Below the pieces are notes generated by a model, which worked only from the letters and a program-made list of their open reading frames with translations, did no database searches and was not told the origin of the DNA. From the NCBI GenBank assembly GCA_964595955.1, contig CAZQSF010000005.1, forward strand, positions 16,833-80,832: 64,000 bases of DNA, written 5' to 3'. The stretch comes from JAJDFU01 sp964595955. Lineage in GTDB: Bacteria; Bacteroidota; Bacteroidia; Chitinophagales; Saprospiraceae. The translations under genes and the position numbers were made by a program. This document shows, piece by piece, positions 50,723 through 59,341 of this stretch (position 1 is the first letter of the stretch; the number at the start of each line of letters is the position of its first letter).

Positions 50723-51523
50723 ATGGAAGGATTTGATCAAGCCGCACTGAAAAATAAGGATACCGCTGGTATTCTGGCCCTTTTTTTGGGAGGGATCGGA
50801 GCGCACCGCTTTTACCTGGGCCAGACCGGCCTTGGCATCCTCTACATTTTTCTGGGTTTTATATCGGCCTTCGTCGTGCCCGTCATTCTGGGTGTGATCG
50901 ATGCCATTATCTTTTTCTCGATGGATAAGGACGCCTTCGACATCAAACACAATCGCGATTATTTTCGGGCTGTGCGCAGCGATACGGATTTCGAGCGCAG
51001 GCAATACGAATACCGACGGCGAAAGCAGCGCGAAGAGGAACGGCCGGACTTTCAGCGACGCGCCGTAGAACAGTACCGGCGGCCCAAACCCCGGCGCGAC
51101 AATCCGCACAAAAATGCGGGCGTTCAGCTTTTCCGGGATTACGACTACGACGGCGCCATAGCCGAGTTCAAAAAAGCCCTGGAGATTGAACCCAAGGACA
51201 TAGCCACGCACTTCAATCTGGCCTGCGCGTACTCCCTCAACGAGAAAGCCGAGGAAGCCTTCCATCACCTGGACCAGGCCGTAGCCCTGGGGTTTGACGA
51301 TTTTAACCGCATTCAAAATCACAATGCGCTGGCCTACCTCCGCATCCAACCGGCCTTTGAATCCTTCAAGGAACAAGGCTATCGCCTGGCCAAACAGTTG
51401 GACGCGCCCCCTCCCGATGAGGAGAACTTGCTCGAACAGCTGAAGAAGCTGGGGGAACTCAAGGAAAAAGGCCTGCTGACGGAAGAGGAGTTTGCCGTGC
51501 AGAAAAAGAAACTGCTGGATTGA
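50723..51523 (+). CDS. TM2-domain protein with TPR-like module and SHOCT tail
   Basis: A 266-residue protein of mosaic build. Residues about 10-70 are a TM2 domain (KDTAGILALFLGGIGAHRFYLGQTGLGILY then a second helix), followed by a strongly basic linker (RRQYEYRRRKQREEERP), a TPR-like module (about 130-215) and a C-terminal SHOCT motif (LLEQLKKLGELKEKGLLTEEEF). The TPR-like part (HFNLACAYSLNEKAEEAFHHL... NALAYLRIQPAFESF) is closely similar to that of the unrelated protein at 61133-61801. The start at 50723 removes an unsupported upstream extension that lies in the phosphatase gene. Membrane anchored; function unknown. Confidence 0.85.
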   Translation: MEGFDQAALKNKDTAGILALFLGGIGAHRFYLGQTGLGILYIFLGFISAFVVPVILGVIDAIIFFSMDKDAFDIKHNRDYFRAVRSDTDFERRQYEYRRRKQREEERPDFQRRAVEQYRRPKPRRDNPHKNAGVQLFRDYDYDGAIAEFKKALEIEPKDIATHFNLACAYSLNEKAEEAFHHLDQAVALGFDDFNRIQNHNALAYLRIQPAFESFKEQGYRLAKQLDAPPPDEENLLEQLKKLGELKEKGLLTEEEFAVQKKKLLD

Positions 51524-51614
51524 CGCGGTCCTTGCAAACCGAATCTTCAAATGCCCATACAACCAACGCCCAGGCCCCTTGTTTTGTTAGGATAATAAAG
51601 AAAAAACGAAAGCC

Positions 51615-52274
51615 ATGACGGCTGACCAACTGGTTTCGGATAGTATCATTCCCCTTCGCACCTCGGATTCGGGGGACGAAGCCCTGGGTATGATGGGCGA
51701 TTTTTTCGTTCGTCATTTGCCCATTGTCAACAACAAGGAGTTGCTGGGGCTGCTTTCCGAAGATGACATTCTCGATCACAATGCCGTGGAACCGGTGGGC
51801 TCCTACAGCCTCTCGCTGCCGCGCCCCTATGTAAATGCCCAAGACCACCTGTACGAGGTGATGCGCATGCTGGTGGAACTCCACCTGACGGTCGTCCCGG
51901 TAGTGGATGAGGAAAATACCTATCTGGGTGTAATTACCCTCGAAGACCTGCTCACCTATTTCGGCCGCTCCATGCCCTTCTCCGAACCGGGCTCTATTTT
52001 GGTGCTCGAAATGGGGAAACGCGATTACATGCTTTCCGAAATTGCTCGCATCGTCGAGTCGGAGAATGCCACCGTGTTAAGCGCTTTTGTGACGGCTCAT
52101 CCCGACTCCAACCTGATCGAAGTAACGCTGAAGATCAATAAGCAAAACATTCAGGCCATTATTGCCACGCTGGACCGCTACGATTACCAGATCAAGGCCA
52201 CTTTCCAGGAAGCTACCTATGTAGACAGCCTCCGCGAGCGTTACGACGCCCTGATGTCCTACCTGAATGTGTAA
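51615..52274 (+). CDS. CBS-domain pair protein with C-terminal ACT-like domain
   Basis: A 219-residue cytosolic protein. Two CBS motifs form a Bateman module (first about 1-55, HLPIVNNKELLGLLSEDDI; second about 70-130, LTVVPVVDEENTYLGVITLEDLLTYF), followed by an ACT-like region (SEIARIVESENATVLSAFV... IEVTLKINKQN). The AcuB-like arrangement binds adenosine nucleotides and usually regulates an enzyme or transporter. The GC-poor AT stretch at 51585-51600 could be its promoter. Target unknown; neighbours give no clue. Confidence 0.87.
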   Translation: MTADQLVSDSIIPLRTSDSGDEALGMMGDFFVRHLPIVNNKELLGLLSEDDILDHNAVEPVGSYSLSLPRPYVNAQDHLYEVMRMLVELHLTVVPVVDEENTYLGVITLEDLLTYFGRSMPFSEPGSILVLEMGKRDYMLSEIARIVESENATVLSAFVTAHPDSNLIEVTLKINKQNIQAIIATLDRYDYQIKATFQEATYVDSLRERYDALMSYLNV

Positions 52275-52379
52275 GCTATCCTACAAAGGCAAAATTTTCG
52301 TGCGCACTAGACCGGATTTTGCTAATTTGTAGCAGTCGAACTCGTTTTCGGACTGCGATTGCTTGGTTTTTGCTCCGCT

Positions 52380-53783
52380 ATGATGCGCATATTCCCATTT
52401 ATCCTACTGGGTCTGGTCCTGGGCCTGACCGGCCTGCACGCACAGGTGCAGCGGGAAATGATATTTATCCATCACATTGAGCTGAAGGGAAACAAGCACA
52501 CCAAGGATGCCATCATCCTACGGGAGCTTAGTTTCCAGGAGGGCGACAGCATACCTTTGGCTGAGCTGCCTGCGGTATTGGAGCGCAGCAAGCAGTTTGT
52601 GATGAACACCGGCATGTTCAACGAGGCCCGGTTTGAGGTTCTTCCCCCCTATGACCGGGCGGAGGTGGTGATCGAACTGGAAGAGATGTGGTACATCTAC
52701 CCCTTTCCCATCTTCGAGCTGGTAGACCGGAACTTCAACGTCTGGTGGGTGCAGCAAAATCGCTCGCTCCAACGGCTCAACTTCGGCATGGAGTTCGTCC
52801 ATCTCAACCTCACCGGCAACCGGGATCGCCTGAAAACCTACCTGAAGTACGGGTACACTCGAAGCTACGGCCTGGAGTACAGCTTTCCCTACATCAACCG
52901 GGCGCAGACCCTCGGTATCTTCGGCGGGGCTTTTTTTTCTCAGTACCGGGAGGTCAACTATGCCAGCCAGGGAAATCAGCAGCGGTTTATTCGGGACGAG
53001 AACCGTTTTTTGTTTCAGCGTTTGTCCTTCAACGGGGGCCTTACCTACCGGCCGGCCCTTCGAAGCCGCCACGTTTTCTCGGCAGGTTATTCCTACAACC
53101 AGGTCGACCGGCTGGTGAGCCAGGAACTCAATCCGGACTTTTTCCTGGACGGCCGGTCCCAGCAACGCTATTTCAGGCTGGCCTACACCTACCTCTACGA
53201 CGATCGGGATGTACGACCCTATCCCTGGAAAGGCAATGCCCTTCGACTCAATGTGGTAAAGACCGGCCTGGGCGTTTACGGGCACGTCAATGCTCTCACC
53301 GTGGACGGGCGCTACGATCAGTACCTGCCTTTCGGGAAGCGTTGGAGCCTGGCCTTGCAGGCGGGCGCCAAATTATCGCTCATTCGCCAGCAGCAACCCT
53401 TCAACGAGAACCGGGCCATCGGGTATGGAGGCCATCAGCTGCGCGGATACGAATACTACGTGGTGGACGGCCTGGATATGCTTTATCTGAAGAGCAGTAT
53501 GCGCTTTCACCTGATCGATTTCGGGATCAACTTCGGGAAGTTTATGCCGCTGAAGCAATTCCGGAAAATGCCCATCCGCATTGTATTCTCGGGAAGTTTT
53601 GATACCGGCTTGGTAAATGATCCGTTCAGCCAGGGAGAAAACCCATTCAGCCGTCGCCTCCTCATGGGCGGCGGTGTCGGACTGGATTTTGTTTTCTTCT
53701 TCGATAAGGTCTTGCGGTTGGAATACAACGTAAATCACTTGCGGGAAAAAGGATTATTTTTACATTTCAACCTTAATATCTGA
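52380..53783 (+). CDS. BamA/TamA-family outer-membrane protein (D15 surface antigen type)
   Basis: A 467-residue outer-membrane protein with a signal peptide (MMRIFPFILLGLVLGLTGLHAQ). One POTRA domain (about 25-105: FIHHIELKGNKHTKDAIILRELSFQEGD) is followed by a 16-stranded barrel with the Omp85 loop (YGGHQLRGYEYYVVDG resembles the VRGY/F motif) and ends in a C-terminal beta signal (FLHFNLNI). Only one POTRA is seen, so it is not BamA itself (normally five); it may be a TamA- or FhaC-like or surface antigen protein. The start at 52380 (MMRIF) gives the signal peptide. Followed 52 bp later by nadK. Confidence 0.88.
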   Translation: MMRIFPFILLGLVLGLTGLHAQVQREMIFIHHIELKGNKHTKDAIILRELSFQEGDSIPLAELPAVLERSKQFVMNTGMFNEARFEVLPPYDRAEVVIELEEMWYIYPFPIFELVDRNFNVWWVQQNRSLQRLNFGMEFVHLNLTGNRDRLKTYLKYGYTRSYGLEYSFPYINRAQTLGIFGGAFFSQYREVNYASQGNQQRFIRDENRFLFQRLSFNGGLTYRPALRSRHVFSAGYSYNQVDRLVSQELNPDFFLDGRSQQRYFRLAYTYLYDDRDVRPYPWKGNALRLNVVKTGLGVYGHVNALTVDGRYDQYLPFGKRWSLALQAGAKLSLIRQQQPFNENRAIGYGGHQLRGYEYYVVDGLDMLYLKSSMRFHLIDFGINFGKFMPLKQFRKMPIRIVFSGSFDTGLVNDPFSQGENPFSRRLLMGGGVGLDFVFFFDKVLRLEYNVNHLREKGLFLHFNLNI

Positions 53784-53835
53784 ATCCCGAGCTCGTCCGT
53801 CGGCTGCGCCAGCCGATTTTCAACCCAGCCCCCGC

Positions 53836-54720
53836 ATGCAGGTAGTGGTCTTCAGCATAATCTTCAAGGAAGGAGATATTCCGGTTATCCAGGAGTTGTT
53901 CGACATCCTGCACAAGGAAGGCATTATGGCCTACGTGTACGCTCCTTATCTCGAGCAGCTTCGCCGGCACATAGAGCTCAAACAGGATGTCGGCGTATTT
54001 GAAGGATATCTCGACTTCAGCGTCAAAAAGTTCGACTTTTTCATCACCCTGGGCGGCGACGGCACCATTCTGGAAGCAGCGACCTTTGTACGCGATACCC
54101 GGGTGCCGATCATGGGCATCAACCTGGGGCGATTGGGTTTCCTGGCCAGCATCGAAAAACGCAGGCTGGCCGAAGCGATCTGCATGGTCAAAAAGGGGCA
54201 ATTCAACCTGGAAGAGCGGCAAATGATCTACCTCGAGTCCAACCTGCCGCTTTTTAATGACCTCGGTTTTGCCCTCAATGACTTTACCCTGCTCAAGCGG
54301 GATACCTCCTCCATGATCACCATCCACACCTTCATCAATGGTTCGTACCTGAACTCCTACTGGGCTGATGGGATCATTGTAGCCACCCCAACGGGCTCTA
54401 CCGGGTATTCCCTCAGTTGCGGCGGGCCCATCATCTTCCCCAACAGCGGAAATTTTGTGATCACGCCGGTGGCCCCCCATAATCTCAACGTGCGGCCCGT
54501 CGTGATTTCCGACGATTCGGTGATCTCCTTCGAGGTGGAAGGGCGCACGGAAAACTTCCTCTGTACCCTGGATTCCCGGTTTGAGACCATTACCTCGGCT
54601 CACCAGCTGGCCGTTCGAAAAAACGATTACCCCATTCGCCTGGTGCAGCTGCAGGACATCGACTTCATGGATACCATTCGGCACAAGCTGGCCTGGGGCA
54701 TCGATACGCGAAACTACTGA
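53836..54720 (+). CDS. nadK: NAD kinase
   Basis: A 294-residue enzyme that phosphorylates NAD to NADP. The signature G-G-D-G-T-I-L (about residues 75-81), the NE-like segment L-N-D-F-T-L-L-K-R-D and the C-terminal T-P-T-G-S-T-G-Y-S-L-S-C-G-G-P-I are all present. Length is normal. It sits downstream of the BamA-like gene, an order seen in several Bacteroidota genomes. Start at 53836 (MQVVVFSIIFKE). Confidence 0.96.
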   Translation: MQVVVFSIIFKEGDIPVIQELFDILHKEGIMAYVYAPYLEQLRRHIELKQDVGVFEGYLDFSVKKFDFFITLGGDGTILEAATFVRDTRVPIMGINLGRLGFLASIEKRRLAEAICMVKKGQFNLEERQMIYLESNLPLFNDLGFALNDFTLLKRDTSSMITIHTFINGSYLNSYWADGIIVATPTGSTGYSLSCGGPIIFPNSGNFVITPVAPHNLNVRPVVISDDSVISFEVEGRTENFLCTLDSRFETITSAHQLAVRKNDYPIRLVQLQDIDFMDTIRHKLAWGIDTRNY

Positions 54721-54795
54721 GCGCCGCGCCGCTTGCTTTTCTGCAGGGTATAGGCTGCCGGGCACCATTATCGACCTCCTGCTTATATTGCCCTC

Positions 54796-55557
54796 ATGAA
54801 AACGCGTGTGCATCTCAGCGGTAAGCTCTACGAAGCCGACCTCAGCCGTCCGCTGGACATATCCATTCCCCTTGTCGAGGGCACCGATGCGGTAAACTGC
54901 TTCTTTGCCCCGCCCGTCGAGTTCATTCCCGTCCGGGAGGGCAATTTCGTGGGATCCACTCGTTTGGGCGGGCCGCTCAATTTCATGAATGTGCGGGTCA
55001 ATCCGCACGGCAATGGCACCCATACGGAATGCGTGGGGCACATCAGCCGCGAAGCCCATACCATCAACCAGACCCTGAGGCAATTCCATTTTCCGGCCCG
55101 GCTGATCAGCCTGTTCCCCCAGCGAACCGAGGGCGGCGACCGCATCCTGTATCGCGCCCAGCTGGAGGAAGCCCTGGCGGATACCCCCTCTACACCGGCC
55201 CTTGCCATTCGCACCTTGCCGAACGACGAGCTCAAACGCAAGAGGCAATATTCGGGAACCAACCCGCCTTATCTGCAAGCCGATGCTGCCCGCTGGTTGG
55301 CCGACCAGGGCGTCGATCACCTCCTGATCGACCTGCCGAGCGTAGACCGGGAGGAGGATGGAGGAGCGCTGCTCGCCCATCGCGCTTTTTGGAGGTATCC
55401 GCAGGCCGTTCGCAAACAGGCGACCCTCTCGGAGCTCATTTTTGTAAACAATTCTATTTCAGATGGATTATATTTACTGAACCTGCAGATAAGCAGTTTT
55501 GAAATGGATGCCAGTCCAAGCAAACCTGTGCTCTATGCGCTACAGCTCGTAATGTAA
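54796..55557 (+). CDS. Cyclase family protein (KynB-like metal hydrolase)
   Basis: A 253-residue member of the cyclase/kynurenine formamidase family. The metal motif H-G-N-G-T-H-T-E (family consensus HxGTHxD, with Glu in place of Asp) is visible, preceded by GSTRLGGPLNFMNVRVNPHG. Start at 54796, 75 bp after nadK. The usual family length is 200-260 residues. Substrate is unknown; the family includes kynurenine formamidase, isatin hydrolase and polyketide cyclases. No kyn genes are nearby. It is followed by a gene 1 bp later. Confidence 0.82.
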   Translation: MKTRVHLSGKLYEADLSRPLDISIPLVEGTDAVNCFFAPPVEFIPVREGNFVGSTRLGGPLNFMNVRVNPHGNGTHTECVGHISREAHTINQTLRQFHFPARLISLFPQRTEGGDRILYRAQLEEALADTPSTPALAIRTLPNDELKRKRQYSGTNPPYLQADAARWLADQGVDHLLIDLPSVDREEDGGALLAHRAFWRYPQAVRKQATLSELIFVNNSISDGLYLLNLQISSFEMDASPSKPVLYALQLVM

Positions 55558-55558
55558 C

Positions 55559-56236
55559 ATGATCCAGCGTACCGCTTTATATCCGTCACAACTGTATCGG
55601 GACTTTATGGAAATAGATCCCGGTTCGTACCATCAGATCATCCGATTTGTGGAAAGCCACGAGGAGGATCTGGAATACGTGGACGATGAGGAGCGATTTG
55701 AACTGCTGGAAGGCTACGTAACCGCCCTTTTCGAAGTGGGGGCCTATCGCAAGCACCTCCGGCAGATCGACCGGGTCATCGAGGAGATCATGCAGCACAA
55801 CATTCGCTTTTTCAGAGGGGAAGACATTTTCCAGAAAATGCTCTTCCGCAAGGCGGCCTCCCATTTCCAGCTCATGGAATACAAAGAAGCCGAGTTTGTG
55901 CTCATGGAGCTTTTGCGCATCAATCCCGCCTATGCCGATGCAGCGCAGTTTCTGAAAAAGTGCCGCCGCAGCCAGCGCCCCAGGCTGCTTTGCCAGAGCA
56001 AAGCGCTCAGCGTACTCCTCTTCCTGCTGGCAGCTTTGGTCATTGCCGCAGAAGTGCTGGTCGTTCGGAATTTCTACCCCGAACAGGTCGATTGGGTAGA
56101 AGCTACCCGCCTCGCTCTTATGGGAGGCGGTTTACTCGTTCTGTTCGGAGGAGACCTCATTCACCGGATGCTGATCGAGGCCGACGTCAACGAGTTTTTA
56201 GAGCAAACCCGCCGCCGGAAAAACTGGATCGACTGA
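55559..56236 (+). CDS. TPR-like membrane protein of unknown function
   Basis: A 225-residue protein. Residues about 15-130 are predicted helical repeats (SYHQIIRFVESHEEDLEYVDDEERFELLEGYVTALFEVGAY and AEFVLMELLRINPAYADA), typical of tetratricopeptide-like bundles. Two transmembrane helices follow (about 148-168 and 185-203), then a short basic tail. The start lies 1 bp after the cyclase stop, so the two genes are co-transcribed. No named family is recognised. Confidence 0.75.
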   Translation: MIQRTALYPSQLYRDFMEIDPGSYHQIIRFVESHEEDLEYVDDEERFELLEGYVTALFEVGAYRKHLRQIDRVIEEIMQHNIRFFRGEDIFQKMLFRKAASHFQLMEYKEAEFVLMELLRINPAYADAAQFLKKCRRSQRPRLLCQSKALSVLLFLLAALVIAAEVLVVRNFYPEQVDWVEATRLALMGGGLLVLFGGDLIHRMLIEADVNEFLEQTRRRKNWID

Positions 56237-56261
56237 CCCTCCTTCTCCGAAGCCGAAGAGA

Positions 56262-57788
56262 TCACAGATCAAATTGGATGCCCTGGGCCAGCGGCAGATC
56301 GGTGCTGTAGTTGATGGTATTGGTTTGGCGGCGCATATAGGCCTTCCAGGCATCCGAACCGCTTTCCCGGCCGCCGCCGGTTTCTTTTTCCCCACCGAAT
56401 GCACCGCCGATCTCAGCACCGCTCGTTCCGATATTGACGTTGGCAATGCCACAGTCCGAGCCGGCCGCCGAGAGGAAGGTCTCGGCCTCGCGCAGGTCGT
56501 TGGTCATGATGGCCGAACTGAGCCCCTGCGGAACCCCGTTGTGTTTGGCAATGGCATCCTCCAGATCGCTGTACCGGATGAGGTACAGGATGGGTGCAAA
56601 GGTTTCCTGTTGCACAATGCTCATACTGTTTTCCACCTCCGCAATACAGGGTTTCACGTAGCATCCCGTTTCAAAGCCTTCGCCTTCCAGCACGCCGCCT
56701 TCCACCAGGAAGGAGCCGCCTTGCTCTCGAATTTTTTCCAGGGCGGCCAGGTAATTTTCCACCGCATCGGTGTCGATGAGGGGCCCGACGTGTATGTTGG
56801 TGTCCAGCGGATTGCCGATGCGAAGTTGTTCGTACGCATGAGCCAGTTTCTGCTTGACCTCTTCATACACGGCTTCCTGGACGATCAGCCGCCGGGTGGT
56901 GGTGCAGCGCTGGCCGGCGGTACCTACCGCGCCGAAAACCGCCCCGGTGAGTACCAGGTCCATATCGGCACTGGGCGTCACGATGATGGCGTTGTTGCCG
57001 CCCAGCTCCAGGATGGTCTTGCCCAGACGGGAAGCGACCTGGGCACCTACGATTTTGCCCATGCGCACGCTGCCGGTAGCGGATACGAGGGGCACGCGCA
57101 GGTCGTGGGTGAGAAACTCACCCACCTGATAATCGCCGTTGATCAGGGAGCAGACGCCCTCGGGCACTTCGTTGGCAGCCAATACTTCCTGCATGAGGTG
57201 CTGGCATGCCACGGCGCATAGCGGAACCTTCTCCGAGGGTTTCCATACGACGACATCGCCGCACACCAGGGCGATCATAGCATTCCAGGACCAAACGGCC
57301 ACCGGAAAGTTGAATGCCGAAATTATGCCCACCACGCCCAGCGGATGCCATTGTTCGTACATGCGGTGGTCGGGGCGTTCGCTGTGCATGGTCAGTCCGT
57401 AAAGTTGCCGGGACAAGCCCACCGCAAAATCGCAGATGTCGATCATTTCCTGTACTTCGCCCAGGCCTTCCTGCAGGCTTTTCCCCATCTCATAGCTCAC
57501 TAGCCGGCCCAGAGCATCCTTGTGTTTTCGGAGCTGCAGGCCGTATTGCCGAACGAGTTCCCCGCGCTTAGGGGCAGGCAAGCTCCGCCAGTGCCGAAAA
57601 GCCGCCTGGGCTTTTTCGATCAGGGCATCGTATTCGGCGCGGGTGGTGATGCTCACCCGTCCGATGAGTTCGCCGTCTACCGGTGAATAGGAGGAAAGAT
57701 AGTCGTTGGATCGGGTAGATTCCCGGCCGGTGAAGGTGCCGGGATTGTCTTCGTGCAGGCCCAGTTGCTGCAGGAAATCTTTGGTCAT
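56262..57788 (-). CDS. Aldehyde dehydrogenase, ALDH7-like (aminoadipate-semialdehyde type)
   Basis: A 508-residue NAD-dependent aldehyde dehydrogenase. The catalytic Cys is in G-T-A-G-Q-R-C-T-T-T-R and the general-base Glu in E-L-G-G-N-N-A; N-F-P-V-A-V-W and G-E-K-E-T-G-G-G-R-E-S-G are the substrate and cofactor motifs. The E-L-G-G-N-N and R-C-T-T-T-R forms are typical of the ALDH7/antiquitin (L-aminoadipate-6-semialdehyde) group in lysine degradation, which is the likely role. A strong -7 box on the minus strand (57811-57818) is its promoter. Confidence 0.93.
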   Translation of the reverse strand: MTKDFLQQLGLHEDNPGTFTGRESTRSNDYLSSYSPVDGELIGRVSITTRAEYDALIEKAQAAFRHWRSLPAPKRGELVRQYGLQLRKHKDALGRLVSYEMGKSLQEGLGEVQEMIDICDFAVGLSRQLYGLTMHSERPDHRMYEQWHPLGVVGIISAFNFPVAVWSWNAMIALVCGDVVVWKPSEKVPLCAVACQHLMQEVLAANEVPEGVCSLINGDYQVGEFLTHDLRVPLVSATGSVRMGKIVGAQVASRLGKTILELGGNNAIIVTPSADMDLVLTGAVFGAVGTAGQRCTTTRRLIVQEAVYEEVKQKLAHAYEQLRIGNPLDTNIHVGPLIDTDAVENYLAALEKIREQGGSFLVEGGVLEGEGFETGCYVKPCIAEVENSMSIVQQETFAPILYLIRYSDLEDAIAKHNGVPQGLSSAIMTNDLREAETFLSAAGSDCGIANVNIGTSGAEIGGAFGGEKETGGGRESGSDAWKAYMRRQTNTINYSTDLPLAQGIQFDL

Positions 57789-57810
57789 GGTTTACAGGCT
57801 TGTTATGCGC

Positions 57811-57844
57811 CAAAAGTACTAATTAAGAACTGACCTTACCCAAA
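57811..57844 (-). promoter_or_regulatory. Promoter of the ALDH7 gene
   Basis: On the minus strand: TTTG (57841-57844), 22 bp, TACTTTTG (57811-57818). Both boxes match the Bacteroidota consensus and the spacing is within range; the start codon follows 23 bp later. Confidence 0.65.
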
Positions 57845-58007
57845 CCCCCTATCGGAGAGTCCGTAAAAAACGGCTCACAGCAAGCCTTCAAACAGTGGAT
57901 TGAACGCGTTGCAGGGGCTGTTTTGCTTACGGGACCCGACCCCCCAACGGACTGCGGCCCAACGGTCTAAGGCCTGTAAGATAGGGCGCTCTTTTGGGTA
58001 AGAAAAG

Positions 58008-58454
58008 CTAAGAAAGAATTTGGCGCACCACCCGGGAGATGGCTTTGCCATCGGCTCGTCCGGCCAGTCGCTGGGTAGCTATACCCATGATCTTGCCCAT
58101 ATCTTTCATGCTGTCGGCTCCTGTTTCCTGTGCGATCTTTTCCAATTCGGCCTTGAGTTGGTCTTCGCTGAGTTGCTCGGGCAAATAGCGCTCGATGATC
58201 TCAATTTCTTCGCGCTCAAGCCGGGCGAGGTCCTCGCGGTCCTGTTTTTCGTAGATCTCCAAAGACTCCCTTCTTTGCTTGACCAGCTTCTGCAGCATTT
58301 TGATCTCCACTTCCGGGCTGATCGCCTCCTCGCTGCCGGAGGTCTTCTGCAGCAGAATGGCTTGCTTGATAGCTCGAATGCCTCGTTTGGCGGCTTCGTC
58401 TTTGTTTTTCATGGCCTCCTTGAGGTCCTGGGCAATGCGTTCTTCCAGCGTCAT
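58008..58454 (-). CDS. GatB/YqeY domain protein
   Basis: A 148-residue YqeY-type protein related to the tail domain of the GatB subunit of tRNA-dependent amidotransferase. It is alpha-helical, with LEERIAQDLKEAMKNKD at the start and the family signature MKDMGKIMGIATQRLAGRADGKAIS at the end. Possible role in amidation or tRNA-related metabolism, but no function is established. It lies 17 bp downstream of rsmA. The 219-bp gap to the ALDH gene on its other side holds only the ALDH promoter. Confidence 0.92.
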   Translation of the reverse strand: MTLEERIAQDLKEAMKNKDEAAKRGIRAIKQAILLQKTSGSEEAISPEVEIKMLQKLVKQRRESLEIYEKQDREDLARLEREEIEIIERYLPEQLSEDQLKAELEKIAQETGADSMKDMGKIMGIATQRLAGRADGKAISRVVRQILS

Positions 58455-58471
58455 GATTTGCCTTGTTTAGA

Positions 58472-59251
58472 TTAGGGTTCGCATGCCTGCACCATGCGGG
58501 AAATTTCTACAAACTGCTCCACGGAAAGCCGTTCCGGACGCAGGCTGAAGCGCTCGTCCCGGAGGATCTCCGCGTTTGTGATGAAGCTCTTCAGGGTATT
58601 GCGCAGCATTTTGCGCCGTTGGCCGAAGGTCTGCTTGACCACCCTTCGGAAGGTGCGCTCCAGATCGGAAGGCACGAGTGGGCGAGCTCGCCGGGCCAGC
58701 CGGATTACGCCCGACTGCACTTTCGGCGGCGGATCGAACTGGCCGCGGTTGACCGAAAAGAGATAGTGACCCTCGTAATGGGCCTGCACCAGGACGCTGA
58801 TCACCCCGTAGGCCTTGGAGCCGGGAGCGGCTACGACCCGCTCGGCCATCTCTTTCTGAAACATACCTACCAGCTCGGGCACAAAAGCGGAATATTCCAG
58901 CATTTTGAAGAGGATCTGCGAAGAGATGTTGTAGGGAAAATTTCCGATGATGGCGAAGGGTTGCTCGTCGAAAACGATACCGAGATCGGCTTTTAGGAAA
59001 TTGCCCAGCACGATCTGGCCTTCCAGGGCGGGAAACCGCTCCTCCAGATAGTAGACCATATCCGGGTCGGCCTCTATAGCCTTGAATGCATACGCTTTTT
59101 CGATCAGGAACTGGGTGAGCATGCCTTTGCCGGGCCCGATCTCCAGTACGTAGGCGTGTTCTTCGCTCAGGCTGCCGGCTATGCGCCGGGCAGTGGATTC
59201 GTTTGTGAGAAAATGCTGGCCGTAGGATTTCTTGGCGCGTAGTGGTCGCAT
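58472..59251 (-). CDS. rsmA: 16S rRNA (adenine1518/1519-N6)-dimethyltransferase RsmA (KsgA)
   Basis: A 259-residue SAM-dependent methyltransferase that dimethylates A1518 and A1519 in the 3' minor domain of 16S rRNA. Motifs: KSYGQHFLTNE at the N-terminus, LEIGPGKGMLTQFLI (SAM motif I), and the catalytic N-F-P-Y-N-I-S-S-Q. Start at 59251 (MRPLRAKKSYGQ); the open frame further upstream to 60382 is a shadow of pdxA. It is divergent from pdxA with a 90-bp gap; in E. coli the two genes are co-operonic. Confidence 0.97.
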   Translation of the reverse strand: MRPLRAKKSYGQHFLTNESTARRIAGSLSEEHAYVLEIGPGKGMLTQFLIEKAYAFKAIEADPDMVYYLEERFPALEGQIVLGNFLKADLGIVFDEQPFAIIGNFPYNISSQILFKMLEYSAFVPELVGMFQKEMAERVVAAPGSKAYGVISVLVQAHYEGHYLFSVNRGQFDPPPKVQSGVIRLARRARPLVPSDLERTFRRVVKQTFGQRRKMLRNTLKSFITNAEILRDERFSLRPERLSVEQFVEISRMVQACEP

Positions 59252-59341
59252 GGCTATCCTCCCCTTTTCCTGGTCTAAATCTTTACCTTTACTCTTCGGT
59301 GTATAATGTACAGGAAGTAGTGAGAAAAACCGAATCGGAAC